NCBI GenBank assembly: GCA_035621215.1
Contig: CP141729.1
Span: 2,440,944-2,504,943, forward strand
Reading direction: 5' to 3'
Source: Oscillospiraceae bacterium MB08-C2-2
GTDB taxonomy: Bacteria; Bacillota; Clostridia; Oscillospirales; Ruminococcaceae
Length of the DNA stretch: 64,000 nucleotides
Under the pieces are notes generated by a model. The model had not been told where the DNA came from. It saw only the letters and a program-made list of their open reading frames with translations, and searched no databases. This document shows positions 50,859 through 60,328 of this stretch, piece after piece; the stretch's first letter is position 1; every line of letters starts with the position of its first letter. Position numbers and translations under genes: made by a program.

Positions 50859-51422
50859 CTAAATCCCCAAGAAAGAGGCTTTCTCTGAGATGAATTCAGC
50901 TTTGGTGCGGCTTTTGAGCAAATCCAAAAGAGCCTGACGTTCTTCCTCGGCAGTGAAGGCACCGGCGGGCAGGATAAAAGCGTTTTTATTGCCCACAAAA
51001 ATATAGACAGAGCCTTCCTGCGTGCCAATGCGGGTCACGCCGCTGTATTTCAGACGGGCTTCGCCCTTTTCGCCCCCTGTGGCTACAAGGCCCTCTTCCT
51101 GAAAAGAAATGGAGCGCTCCCCCTCAAAGCCCTTCAGGTGCCCGGCGGCAATAATCTTTTTCAGGCGGCGCACGGTGCTTTTGCGGCGCAGAGTGGGATA
51201 AAAAACAATCCACAAAACGGTAACAACCAGATAAAAAATGAGCCACGCAACAGCAGGTATCGTGGTTATGATCATGGAGCTAAGGTAGTAAAAAACCAGA
51301 AAGACGATTGCCATCCCAAACTGCACAATGCGGATATAAGCCTGCATGGAATCGGAATGGTCGGAGTTGTAAAGATTAAACTGTATAAAATCCTCGTAGC
51401 TGTTGCGGTAATGGAAGGTCAT
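50859..51422 (-). CDS. YcxB-like membrane protein
   Basis: 187 residues from the ATG at 51422, with AAAGGAG ten bases upstream; the open frame upstream is repeat sequence. N-terminal polar stretch (YEDFIQFNLYNSDHS), two membrane helices at about 32-75, then a soluble C-terminal domain of the YcxB type (ISFQEEGLVATGGEKGEARLKYS, then YIFVGNKNAFILPAGAF). The function of the family is unknown. Confidence 0.82.
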   Translation of the reverse strand: MTFHYRNSYEDFIQFNLYNSDHSDSMQAYIRIVQFGMAIVFLVFYYLSSMIITTIPAVAWLIFYLVVTVLWIVFYPTLRRKSTVRRLKKIIAAGHLKGFEGERSISFQEEGLVATGGEKGEARLKYSGVTRIGTQEGSVYIFVGNKNAFILPAGAFTAEEERQALLDLLKSRTKAEFISEKASFLGI

Positions 51423-51485
51423 AGGTGTGTGCTCCTTTACTATCTGCTTTTGCCCGTGGCCGTAGGCCGGGCATAAGAATAGGAC

Positions 51486-51545
51486 GTATAATAAGCGCTT
51501 TGCGACTATTATACCATAAAAGCGAAGCGTTAGGGTATAAGTGCG
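51486..51545. promoter_or_regulatory. Second copy of the competing-hairpin leader
   Basis: GTATAATA..TATTATAC and TTATACC..GGTATAA share the TTATACC arm, as at 3967-4021; both copies contain CATAAAAGCGAAGCGTTA. On the minus strand it reads TGGTATAAT upstream of the YcxB-like gene. Confidence 0.5.
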
Positions 51546-51556
51546 CAAGGCTTTGC

Positions 51557-51966
51557 AAAATTGATTTTTTTGACTTCCGCACTCATGCCGTGCGGCTGGC
51601 ACATACTTTTAGGCGCTTGCATTTTCTGCGGAAAATGCGCAGGTGTCATTCGCAAGCTCAAGCCACAAAGCGCCTCATGGGGGAACTAGTTCCCCCATGA
51701 ACCCCCTCCAGCCTCCGGCAGGGAAAAGGGGTAGCTTTTTTTACCCTTGGTTCTGCCATTGTGTGCAAAGGGAATGATTTTAATCAGCCTAAGCTCGAAG
51801 AAAGTGACGAAGTCCCTCGGACGAAAGAGGCGAAGCCTCAAAAAGAAAGGTATCGAAGAAAAAAGCCCCCCTTACATCAGGCAGAGATATGCCTTGAAGG
51901 AAGGGGGGGAACTAAACCTACATCGATTTTTTTTTGCAACCTTTTTTCTTTTTTAAAAAGAAAGGT
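51557..51966 (-). repeat. Diverged family A repeat region before the fusA-like gene end
   Basis: On the minus strand: a TTTCTTTTTT..AAAAAAGAAA hairpin next to the EF-G-like stop, later GGGGGAACTAGTTCCCCC (a perfect palindrome in place of the usual CAAGGGG hairpin), and GCCGCACGGCATGAGTGC at the end. It fills the gap of about 550 bases; no gene is supported. Confidence 0.6.
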
Positions 51967-51968
51967 TG

Positions 51969-54044
51969 TTATTCATCTTCAAACAGCTTTTTGGCTTCCT
52001 CGATCACATTTTCTTCCAGATTGGCGGGGAGCTGTTCATAGCGCTCAAACTGAAGGGTAAAGAAGCCACGGCCCTGTGTGATGGAACGAAGCACAGTGGT
52101 GAAATCGTACATTTCGCTCATAGGAACCTCGCCCTCGATTTCCTGCAAGCCATCGTCGGTGGGATGCATTCCCAGCACCCGCCCACGGCGCTTGTTCAGA
52201 TCGCCCATAATATCACCGGTAGCGGAATCCGGCACATAAACCTTAAGATTCCCAATGGGTTCCAGTATAACGGGAGAGGCCTGGGGAATACCCGCTCTGT
52301 AAGCCAAAGAAGCGGCCATTTTAAAGGCCATTTCGGAGGAATCCACCGGGTGGTAGGAGCCATCCAGCAGAGTGGCCTTGAGGCCCACCACAGGGTAGCC
52401 GGCGATCATGCCTTTTTTGATGCAATCCTGCAAGCCTTTTTCCACCGCCGGGAAGAAGTTGCGGGGAACCGAGCCGCCGAATACATTTTCTTCAAAAGTC
52501 AGGCCTTCGCCGTCACAGGGCTCAAATTCAATCCAAACATGCCCAAACTGGCCGTGGCCGCCGGTTTGCTTCTTGTGCTTGCCTTCCACCTTAACCTTCT
52601 TGCGGATGGTCTCACGATAAGGCACACGAGGCTGTACAAGCTGGAAGTCTACCCCGAATTTGCTGCGCATCTTGGATACAATGGCATCCAAATGCTGTTC
52701 ACCAAGGCCGGTGATCACCTGCTGGCGTGTTTCCGCATTCTGCTCAAACAGGATAGTGGGGTCTTCTTCCATCAGGCGGGCCATGCCCTGAGCGATTTTG
52801 CCTTCATCGCCTTTTTTCAGCACCTTAACCGCCATAGAAAGGGTAGCCCCCGGGAATTTGACCGGTGCAAAGCTGACCACCCGGGTGGTATCGCAGAGGG
52901 TATCCCCGGTAATGGTGTCCGAAAGCTTGGTTACAGCGCCCATGTCACCTGCTGTGATAAAGGAGGTCTCCTCCTGCTTTTTGCCCTTGAGATAAATCAG
53001 CTTACCCAGACGCTCCGGCTGGCCGGTGCGGGCATTGATGGGTGCGGTGCCGGCGGAAAGCTTGCCGGAAACCACCTTGATATACGACAGCTTGCCCACA
53101 AAGGGGTCAGCCACTGTTTTAAACACATAAGCGGAAAGGGGTGCTTCGTCGGTGCACTCAATCTCCACAGGCTTGCCGCCTTCATCTATGGCGGTCTCAG
53201 AAGCACTTTCCCATGCGGAGGGGAGATGATCCACAATGGAATCTAATAGCATATCAATACCGGCCAGAGTGGTGCCGGAGCCGCACAGAACCGGGGTGAT
53301 GGAGCCGTGCTTTACCCCGTTGTGGATACCGGCAATGATTTCATCCCGGGTGAAGGGCTCGCCGGAAAAATACTTTTCAAAGAGAGATTCATCGGTCTCG
53401 GCAACTGCCTCGGAAATAGCGGAGGTCAGGCCTTCCAGACGGTGGCCAAAATCCGGCATGGGGATTTCGTGGGGCTCGCCCTTTTCATCGTAGCGGTAGC
53501 ACTTGTTTTCCACCAGATTGATATAGGCCTCCACTGTGCCGTCCTTTTCGTAGGGAACCACCAGCGGGCAGACCGAAGGCCCGAAAGCGGCCTTGAGGCC
53601 CTCCAATGTTTTATAGAAGTTGCTGTGCTCGGCATCCAGCTTGGTTACATAAAACATGCGGGCCTTGCCCATATCCACAGCCAGACGATAAGCCTTTTCG
53701 GTGCCCACTGCCACACCGGATTTACCGGAAACCGTGATAATCACGCTTTCCACTGCCCGAACACCTTCATACATGCCGCCGGCAAAATCAAAAAGGCCGG
53801 GGGTATCCAGCAGATTTATTTTCACGCTTCCCCATGTGAAAGGATACATCGAGGATGAAATGGAAACCTGACGCTTAATTTCCTCCGGATCAAAATCAAA
53901 GGTGGTGTTGCCGTCTGCGATTTTTCCCAGGCGATCCAGCTCGCCCGCCTTGAACAGAAGGGCCTCGGCCAGCGATGTCTTACCGCTTCCTCCGTGGCCC
54001 GCCAACGCAACGTTTCGGATTTTACCCGCTAAATACTGTCTCAT
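51969..54044 (-). CDS. Elongation factor G-like protein (FusA2 type)
   Basis: 691 residues with AAAGGAGA upstream. All five EF-G domains are recognisable. G1 GHGGSGKTS (residues 16-24), G3 DTPG and G4 TKLD are present, but switch I reads RQVSISSS where EF-G has RGITI, and G4 lacks the usual NK. Domain IV keeps QTGGHGQFGHVWIEFEP. This is the set of changes seen in the EF-G-like paralogues of many bacteria, whose role in translation is not settled. No ribosomal-protein genes are adjacent, which also argues against the main EF-G. Confidence 0.9.
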   Translation of the reverse strand: MRQYLAGKIRNVALAGHGGSGKTSLAEALLFKAGELDRLGKIADGNTTFDFDPEEIKRQVSISSSMYPFTWGSVKINLLDTPGLFDFAGGMYEGVRAVESVIITVSGKSGVAVGTEKAYRLAVDMGKARMFYVTKLDAEHSNFYKTLEGLKAAFGPSVCPLVVPYEKDGTVEAYINLVENKCYRYDEKGEPHEIPMPDFGHRLEGLTSAISEAVAETDESLFEKYFSGEPFTRDEIIAGIHNGVKHGSITPVLCGSGTTLAGIDMLLDSIVDHLPSAWESASETAIDEGGKPVEIECTDEAPLSAYVFKTVADPFVGKLSYIKVVSGKLSAGTAPINARTGQPERLGKLIYLKGKKQEETSFITAGDMGAVTKLSDTITGDTLCDTTRVVSFAPVKFPGATLSMAVKVLKKGDEGKIAQGMARLMEEDPTILFEQNAETRQQVITGLGEQHLDAIVSKMRSKFGVDFQLVQPRVPYRETIRKKVKVEGKHKKQTGGHGQFGHVWIEFEPCDGEGLTFEENVFGGSVPRNFFPAVEKGLQDCIKKGMIAGYPVVGLKATLLDGSYHPVDSSEMAFKMAASLAYRAGIPQASPVILEPIGNLKVYVPDSATGDIMGDLNKRRGRVLGMHPTDDGLQEIEGEVPMSEMYDFTTVLRSITQGRGFFTLQFERYEQLPANLEENVIEEAKKLFEDE

Positions 54045-54618
54045 ACCTGGTGATCTCCTTTCAATTTTCCCATGGGGGAGTCGGGGATATTTTAATGAAC
54101 TTTTATTTCCCTATGCCATGCTTTAAGAACATTTTTCTTTTGAGCCGGAAGGATTTTCCACATCCTGTATATCCATAAGCGCAAAAGGGTAATATTGTTC
54201 ATATGCCACAAGCATAAAAAAATATATCAATATAAATTATAACATATATCCAAATAGAAACAAGCCAATATTATGTAAATTTGAGAGACTATAAGCCCCT
54301 GAGCTGTAGAATTACCATCTGCATGGTTGTGAAATTTAAACAAAAGTGAAGGTTTCTTCACAAAAACATGTCGAAATGGTCAACTTTTGTTTGGTATAAT
54401 ATAAACAGCTTTCAACTCTTGGGAAAAAGCGTGTGGAAATTTATTGAGCAAAGGGGACCGTTTTTTCTCTGGCGAAAGGCAACACCTCTTTTGCAAAAGG
54501 CCAAAGAAAATAATAGGCTGGGGCATCTTTCACGGGTGGAAGAATTGACATGCACTGTGTTTTGTTTTACTATTAACAGGGTGGAGCTTTCCCTTTAAAA
54601 TGGGGAGGAGAACACTCT
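54045..54618. other. AT-rich divergent intergenic region
   Basis: About 570 bases between the EF-G-like gene (minus) and the lipoprotein gene (plus). It is markedly A/T-rich around 54200-54260. Apart from the promoter near 54395 I see no gene, repeat or hairpin of note. Confidence 0.5.
54389..54400 (+). promoter_or_regulatory. Extended -10 promoter for the lipoprotein and two-component genes
   Basis: TTGGTATAAT forms a TGn extended -10 box at 54393-54400; no convincing -35 hexamer lies 16-18 bases upstream. Leader length to the lipoprotein start is about 210 bases. Confidence 0.45.
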
Positions 54619-55965
54619 TTGCAAATGACCTCAGAGAGGAGGGAAGCCCGGGTGTACCCAAAGCTTTTAGGCCTGCTGCTGGTGATGCTTCTGGCAACCT
54701 CCTGCAGCGGTGTTCTTCTGGATACCCAAGAGCTGCTTCAAGCCCCCAAGCTGAACCAAAAACAGGCCAGCGTTTATGAAGCGCTGGAGCAGACACTGGA
54801 TACCAAAAACATTGTTTATAAATACCCGGAATCCGGTGAATACCATTCCTCCTTTGTGTTTTTCGATTTGGATGGAGATGGCTCCCAGGAGGCCATTGTC
54901 TTTTATGCGCTGCTCAGCGAACCCTCGGATATCCGGGTCAAGGTGCTCAGCAGCAAAGAGGGCACCTGGGGCTCGGTGTATGATTTTGCCGGAGCCGGTG
55001 ATACAGTGGATTTTCTTCGGTTTGCCCGGCTTTCTTCTCAGAATTCCTACAACATGGTGATCGGTTGGAAAAACGGCCGCCAGAAAGCCAAGTCTCTGTC
55101 GGTCTATACCTTTGAAGAAGAGGGGCTGCAGGAGGAAAAAAACTATCCCTATCAGTTCCATACCATCGGCAGCTTTTTGCCGGGAGGCCTTGAGCAGATT
55201 GTGCTGGTGGGCAAGAATTCCGGCCCCGATCCTTATTCTGCTACTCTGCTTCGGTATGTCTCCGGGCGGATCAGTGAGGCGGGCTTGGTGGATTTGAGCA
55301 GCGATACCACCGATATTTTGGCCCTTTCCACCGGCCGCCTGCCGGATGGGGCTATGGGGCTGTATATTGATGAATCCTTTACAGGCACAATTTCGGCCAC
55401 TGAGATTTTTCGCATTTCGGCGCAGGCTCTGGAGCCTATCGCTGCCGACAGTAACGAAACATGGGATCTTTACGCCCAGACCTTCCGGGATCGGGAGGAG
55501 ATCTGCCGGGATTTCGACCAAAACGGAGTTATGGAAATACCGATGCCTTTCGCCCAAGCTGGGGTATCCTCGTCGGAGGATTACAGCCCAAAAATTCTTC
55601 GCTATATGAAGCTGGCTGGTGGGAAATTGGCTCCCGCCTATACCTTGGCACTCAATGAGGATGCAGGCTATGCCCTCTTTCTCCCGGAGGAATGGGTGGA
55701 AGCGGTGACAATACAGCGGCAGGCTGTTAACAAGGAGAGCCGTATCTACCAGACCGACCCGGAAACGGGGGATATTCGCCGGGAGCTGCTTCGCATCCGG
55801 GTTTATTCCTCCAAGGATGTGCAGGATAAGTTTGTTCAAGAAGAGTATTTTCTGCTTGGAACCAAAGGCTTTTTCAACTACTGGGGCTATATCCCCCCCT
55901 ATGAGGGGAGCGACCCGGCTGTGAAAACAAAAGAGGAAATTCGGCAAATGTTCCTGCTCCTTTAA
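54619..55965 (+). CDS. Lipoprotein with VCBS/FG-GAP-like calcium motif
   Basis: 448 residues from TTG 54619 (GGGGAGGAG eight bases upstream); ATG 54625 is a possible alternative. The signal peptide ends in a lipobox LLATSC (Cys29). Residues 83-92 read FDLDGDGSQE, a calcium-loop motif of integrin-like repeats, and a second related stretch is DFDQNGVMEIP near 300. The rest is beta-rich. It is followed after 58 bases by a response regulator and sensor kinase, so it may be a partner or input of that system. No function is known. Confidence 0.8.
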   Translation: MQMTSERREARVYPKLLGLLLVMLLATSCSGVLLDTQELLQAPKLNQKQASVYEALEQTLDTKNIVYKYPESGEYHSSFVFFDLDGDGSQEAIVFYALLSEPSDIRVKVLSSKEGTWGSVYDFAGAGDTVDFLRFARLSSQNSYNMVIGWKNGRQKAKSLSVYTFEEEGLQEEKNYPYQFHTIGSFLPGGLEQIVLVGKNSGPDPYSATLLRYVSGRISEAGLVDLSSDTTDILALSTGRLPDGAMGLYIDESFTGTISATEIFRISAQALEPIAADSNETWDLYAQTFRDREEICRDFDQNGVMEIPMPFAQAGVSSSEDYSPKILRYMKLAGGKLAPAYTLALNEDAGYALFLPEEWVEAVTIQRQAVNKESRIYQTDPETGDIRRELLRIRVYSSKDVQDKFVQEEYFLLGTKGFFNYWGYIPPYEGSDPAVKTKEEIRQMFLLL

Positions 55966-56023
55966 TCCCCGAGGCGTCCTTTCTAGCCTGAATAAACCGG
56001 AACTGATGAAATGAGGTGTCAGC

Positions 56024-56719
56024 ATGAAAAGAATACTGGTGGTGGAGGATGAGGATGTCATCCGTGATTTTGTGGTCATCAATCTCAAGCGTGTAGGCTA
56101 TGAGGTGGTGGATGTAGCCAACGGAGAGGAGGCCCTTGAGGTTTTCTTCGGCTGCAACGGCGACTTTGATGTGGCTCTGCTGGATATTATGATGCCGGGT
56201 ATTGATGGCTTTGAGGTTTGCCGTGAGTTGCGGAAGTTTTCCTCCTTTATCGGCATCATCATGCTTTCTGCCAAAACACAGGAAATGGATAAGGTCAGCG
56301 GCCTGATGCAAGGCGCCGATGATTATATCACCAAGCCCTTTAGCCCCACCGAGCTGGTGGCTCGAGTGGATGCGGTTTACCGGCGGGTTTCCATGGCTAA
56401 AAACGGGGATGAACCGGTGGCGCAGATTGTTTCGGGGGATTTTCGCCTGAATCTTAAAAGCCGCTCTCTCACCAAGCGCAACAAGCCCATCGACCTGACA
56501 CAGGTGGAGTTCCAGATCATGGAGTATTTCATGGGTCACCCCAACGAGGCGCTGGAGCGCTCCTCCATCCTTAGCCATGTGTGGGGGGAGAACTATTTCG
56601 GTGATGTGAAGATCGTGGATGTGAACATCCGCCGCCTGCGTATGAAAATCGAAGATGACCCTTCCAGCCCCCGGCATATCCTGACCATCTGGGGCTTTGG
56701 CTACAAATGGGTTGACTAA
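56024..56719 (+). CDS. OmpR-family response regulator
   Basis: 231 residues. Receiver domain: VVEDED (acidic pocket), Asp54 in ALLDIMMPGIDG, and ITKPFSP. Winged-helix output from about residue 130: FRLNLKSRSLTKRNKPIDLTQ, RSSILSHVWGENYFGD, VDVNIRRLRMKIE, WGFGYKW. The cognate kinase follows downstream. Targets are unknown, but the lipoprotein upstream is a likely one. Confidence 0.95.
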   Translation: MKRILVVEDEDVIRDFVVINLKRVGYEVVDVANGEEALEVFFGCNGDFDVALLDIMMPGIDGFEVCRELRKFSSFIGIIMLSAKTQEMDKVSGLMQGADDYITKPFSPTELVARVDAVYRRVSMAKNGDEPVAQIVSGDFRLNLKSRSLTKRNKPIDLTQVEFQIMEYFMGHPNEALERSSILSHVWGENYFGDVKIVDVNIRRLRMKIEDDPSSPRHILTIWGFGYKWVD

Positions 56720-56740
56720 AGACCCGGCAAACCCAAGAAG

Positions 56741-56865
56741 TGTTTGTCTTTATGGGGGTATCCAATACCCCCATAAGCCCCCGGTTTCGCCTCTGTTTTC
56801 AGGGGTGGGTTAAGGGAATCTTGGGCTAAATGAATTTGCCTGCGAAGAATTACGAAAACAAGGAC
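56741..56865 (-). repeat. Family B-type repeat between regulator and kinase
   Basis: TATGGGGGTATCCAATACCCCCATA hairpin is followed by AGCCCCCGGTTTCGCC and GGGTTAAGGGAATC..GCCTGCGAAGAATTACG. The first half matches the inverted copy at 22914, the second half matches 46090-46190. It separates the response regulator gene from its kinase by about 210 bases. Confidence 0.65.
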
Positions 56866-56933
56866 GTTTGCACAGCGCCGCTTCTTTAAAAAGAATGTGG
56901 TGCTGGGCGTTTCAAGAAGGGAGGCCGCAGGCC

Positions 56934-58379
56934 TTGGCTGTGAAAAGAATAACCAAGCGGTGGCTTCTCAACAATTTTGGTGTAATCATTGTGATTATTC
57001 TGGCTGTGGTGGCTGTCTCCGGGTATGTGATTTACACCTACTATTACGACTATGTGCGGCAGGCCATTGTTTCTCGCTCCAATGTGGCCCAGTCTATCTT
57101 TATGAGCTATTCGGAGGATTCCTCCACCGGGTTTGTCACCCAGATTCAGAGCTATGTTTCCGGCTTTGCCGATAAGGCGGAAATGGAAATGATGGCGCTG
57201 GATTCGGAGGGCAACATCTTTGTTACTTCCAGCGGCTTTGAGCCGGATGAAAAATCCTTTCTGCCCGATTATTACTCCGCTCTTTCCAGCCCCGACCGGG
57301 TGGGGCGCTATGTGGGAACCATCAGCGGCCAGCGGGTTATGGCCATGACCTTTTTCTCAGAGGAAAGCGTTCCCCAGCGGTATGCCCTGCGGTTTGTGGT
57401 GGCTCTTTCGGCGGTTGACCGCCAGATTGCCATGCTCACAGGCGGGGTTGCGGCGCTGGGTGTATCGGTTATTCTGCTGGTGGTGTTTTCAAGCTCTTAT
57501 TTTATCAACTCCATCGTGAACCCGGTGGGTGAGATCGGCAACACGGCCCGGCGCATCGCCCAAGGGGATTTCGCCGCAAGGCTGAAAAAGAAAACCAACG
57601 ATGAGATCGGCGAGCTTTGCGACATTATCAACTATATGGCCGAGGAGCTGGATAATTCCGAAAAAATAAAAAACGAGTTTATTTCTTCAGTCTCCCATGA
57701 GCTGCGAACCCCGCTGACTGCTATACAGGGCTGGGCGGAGACCATTCTCAGCGATGGCGGGCAGGATAAAGACACTCTCACCAAAGGGATGGGCATTATT
57801 ATTGGGGAAACCTCCCGCCTTTCCTCCATGGTGGAGGAGCTGCTGGATTTCTCCCGTATGGCCAGTGGCCGCCTCAAGCTGATTTTGGCCAAGATTGATT
57901 TGGCCGCCGAGCTGGAAGAAGCAGTGCTCATGTATACCCAGAGGGCCCAGCGTGAGGGCATCAGCCTGAATTTTCAGGATTTGGAAGAAATCATTCTGGT
58001 GTATGGCGATAAAAACCGCCTGCGGCAGGTGTTCATCAATGTTATAGACAATGCCGTAAAATATTCCGATCCCGGCGACAGTGTCAGCATTACGGTGAAC
58101 CGTACACCCAAAACGGTGACCGTTGTGGTGGCCGATACCGGCCTTGGCATAAAGCCCGAGGATTTGGAAAAAGTGAAAACCAAGTTTTACAAAGGGAACT
58201 TTACCCGGCGAGGCTCCGGTATTGGCCTTGCGGTGGCGGATGAGATTGTAACCCGCCACGGTGGCACACTGGATATTGCCTCCCGGTATGGCGAGGGCAC
58301 AAGGGTGCGAATTACCCTGCCTCTTTACGACCGATCCGATGAAATTGCGCAGATTGACGATACACAACAGCAGGGATAA
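56934..58379 (+). CDS. Sensor histidine kinase
   Basis: 481 residues from TTG 56934, nine bases after AAGGGAGG; a GTG two codons later lies too far from it. Membrane helices at about 14-35 and 167-190 enclose a sensor domain of about 130 residues; then HAMP (191-243), HisKA with His255 in SVSHELRTPLTAIQGW, and a HATPase with NVIDNAVKYS, DTGLGI and GSGIGLAVA. It fits PhoR/WalK-like kinases. Signal unknown. Confidence 0.95.
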   Translation: MAVKRITKRWLLNNFGVIIVIILAVVAVSGYVIYTYYYDYVRQAIVSRSNVAQSIFMSYSEDSSTGFVTQIQSYVSGFADKAEMEMMALDSEGNIFVTSSGFEPDEKSFLPDYYSALSSPDRVGRYVGTISGQRVMAMTFFSEESVPQRYALRFVVALSAVDRQIAMLTGGVAALGVSVILLVVFSSSYFINSIVNPVGEIGNTARRIAQGDFAARLKKKTNDEIGELCDIINYMAEELDNSEKIKNEFISSVSHELRTPLTAIQGWAETILSDGGQDKDTLTKGMGIIIGETSRLSSMVEELLDFSRMASGRLKLILAKIDLAAELEEAVLMYTQRAQREGISLNFQDLEEIILVYGDKNRLRQVFINVIDNAVKYSDPGDSVSITVNRTPKTVTVVVADTGLGIKPEDLEKVKTKFYKGNFTRRGSGIGLAVADEIVTRHGGTLDIASRYGEGTRVRITLPLYDRSDEIAQIDDTQQQG

Positions 58380-58470
58380 TTCAAATTGACTTTCAAACTG
58401 TATCAAACCCGCTTTATGGCGGCAAACCAGCAATCACCCGGCGGCGGGCGAAGCAGAATAGAGGAATGGA

Positions 58471-59403
58471 ATGAAACAACAAAACAGTCCGTTTAAAACC
58501 TCCATTGGGGGGCAGGCCCTCATAGAAGGGGTGATGATGCGTGGCCCAGAGGCCTCCGCTATGGCAGTGCGCCTGCCTGACGGCGAAATCGATGTGGAGG
58601 TCACACCTAATCAGACCGGCCAGAAATGGTATAAAAAGGCTCCCTTTATCCGGGGCGGCTTTAACATGATCGATTCCTTGATTTTTGGCTACAACTGCCT
58701 GATGAAATCCGCTTCCAAATCCGGTATGGAGGAGGAAGAGCCCAGCAAGTTCGAGACTTGGCTTTCCAAGGTGTTTGGCACCAGCATCAACAACATTGTG
58801 GCCGTGTTTGCCTTGATTCTGGGCGGTGCTCTTGCCATCGGGCTGTTTATGGTGCTCCCGGCGGTGATCACCGGCCTGTTCAGAGCCTTTTTGCCAACGC
58901 CCTTCACCCGCTCCCTTGTAGAGGGTATTATCAAGATCGCGCTTTTCCTTACTTATCTGGCGGTGGTGAGCAAAATGCCGGATATTTACCGTGTGTTTCA
59001 GTATCATGGAGCCGAACATAAAACCATTGCCTGCTACGAGGCGGGCCTTGAGCTGACCGTGGAAAACGCCCGTGTGCAGACCCGTTTTCATCCCCGCTGC
59101 GGAACCAGCTTTTTGCTGATTGTTATGGTTATTTCCATCCTGCTCTTTTCGGTGGTCACTTGGAGCAGCATCGCTATGCGTATTTTGCTCAAGCTGCTGC
59201 TTTTGCCAGTGGTGGTGGGCATTTCCTACGAAATTATCAAATTTGCCGGGCGGCACGATAATCCCTTTACCCGGGCTATTTCCGCTCCCGGCCTGTGGCT
59301 CCAGCGCCTGACCACCAACGAGCCGGATGACAGCCAGCTTGAGGTAGCCATTGCCTCTGTTCTCCCTGTTCTTCCCAAAGAGGAGGGCAGTGACCGATGG
59401 TAG
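58471..59403 (+). CDS. DUF1385 membrane protein
   Basis: 310 residues. The N terminus SIGGQALIEGVMMRGP and the middle YHGAEHKTIACYEAG with FHPRCGTSFL are the hallmarks of DUF1385. Four to five membrane helices (about 105-135, 150-172, 210-230, 232-255). It precedes prmC in many Firmicutes; the function is not known. It overlaps prmC by seven bases. Confidence 0.93.
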   Translation: MKQQNSPFKTSIGGQALIEGVMMRGPEASAMAVRLPDGEIDVEVTPNQTGQKWYKKAPFIRGGFNMIDSLIFGYNCLMKSASKSGMEEEEPSKFETWLSKVFGTSINNIVAVFALILGGALAIGLFMVLPAVITGLFRAFLPTPFTRSLVEGIIKIALFLTYLAVVSKMPDIYRVFQYHGAEHKTIACYEAGLELTVENARVQTRFHPRCGTSFLLIVMVISILLFSVVTWSSIAMRILLKLLLLPVVVGISYEIIKFAGRHDNPFTRAISAPGLWLQRLTTNEPDDSQLEVAIASVLPVLPKEEGSDRW

Positions 59404-60251
59404 AGCCTGCCAGCTATCACAGCCTTTACCGTCAGGGGCAGGTGCTTTTGGCCTCCGGGGGCTGCCAATCCTATTTGTTTGAGACAGACCAGCTTTTTTA
59501 CGCCTGCTTCGGCAAGCGCCGCCACGATTTGCCCCACATCGGCCGGGAGCTTGCTCCGCCTGCACAGACAGAGCGCTTTTTGGAGCTTTGCGGCAAGCGT
59601 GCCATGGGGGAGCCTCTCCAATATCTTTTAGGGGAATGGGATTTTTATGGCCTGACCTTTTCGGTAGGCCCGGGGGTGCTGATTCCCCGCCCGGATACCG
59701 AGGTTCTGGTGGAAACCGCCGCCTCGCTGGTGGAGGAGCTGCCTACGCCGGAAATTGTGGATCTTTGCAGCGGCAGCGGCTGTGTGGCGGCAGCTCTGGC
59801 CAACCTTTTGCCTTCGCCTAAGATCACAGCGGTGGAAAGCTCGGTGGAGGCTATGGTATATTTGCAAAAGAACCTGACCCGCCACGGGCAGGGCTGCTGC
59901 ACCCCGGTGCTGATGGATCTGCGGGAATACCGGCACCCCGTTCCTTTGGATTTGGTGGTGGCAAACCCGCCCTATATCCCCAGTGAGGATATAGCGGGGC
60001 TGCAAAAGGAGGTTCGCAAGGAGCCTCTTATGGCCTTGGATGGCGGCGAGACCGGGCTTGATTTTTACAACTGCATTGCCTGCGGCTATTGGGATCAGCT
60101 CCGCCCCGGCGGGGCCCTTTGTGTGGAGATTGGCATCGGGCAGGCCGAGCTGGTGGAAGAAATCTTGCTGGGGCATGATTACTGCAACATTGGGTTCGCC
60201 CGTGATCTGGGCGGCATCCAGCGTGTGGTTTGGGGCTTTCGCCCCGCATGA
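59397..60251 (+). CDS. prmC: Release factor glutamine methyltransferase
   Basis: 284 residues. Methylates the Gln of the GGQ motif in release factors. N-terminal helical domain, then SAM-binding IVDLCSGSGCVAAALA, the catalytic VVANPPYIPSEDI (NPPY), and LIPRPDTEVLVE. The second half ends typical, with GGALCVEIGIGQ. prfA is not adjacent here. Confidence 0.96.
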   Translation: MVEPASYHSLYRQGQVLLASGGCQSYLFETDQLFYACFGKRRHDLPHIGRELAPPAQTERFLELCGKRAMGEPLQYLLGEWDFYGLTFSVGPGVLIPRPDTEVLVETAASLVEELPTPEIVDLCSGSGCVAAALANLLPSPKITAVESSVEAMVYLQKNLTRHGQGCCTPVLMDLREYRHPVPLDLVVANPPYIPSEDIAGLQKEVRKEPLMALDGGETGLDFYNCIACGYWDQLRPGGALCVEIGIGQAELVEEILLGHDYCNIGFARDLGGIQRVVWGFRPA

Positions 60252-60328
60252 GTTGGGGCGTTGAAAAAGCAGGAGGCTGAAAAAATCGGTATGAACGGTG
60301 CTTCATACACAGGTGGGGAAAGCAAGGA

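Noticed and set aside
56868-56933. Longer N terminus of the histidine kinase
   Set aside because: The upstream codons overlap the repeat and the ribosome site; the start at TTG 56934 has the proper spacing.
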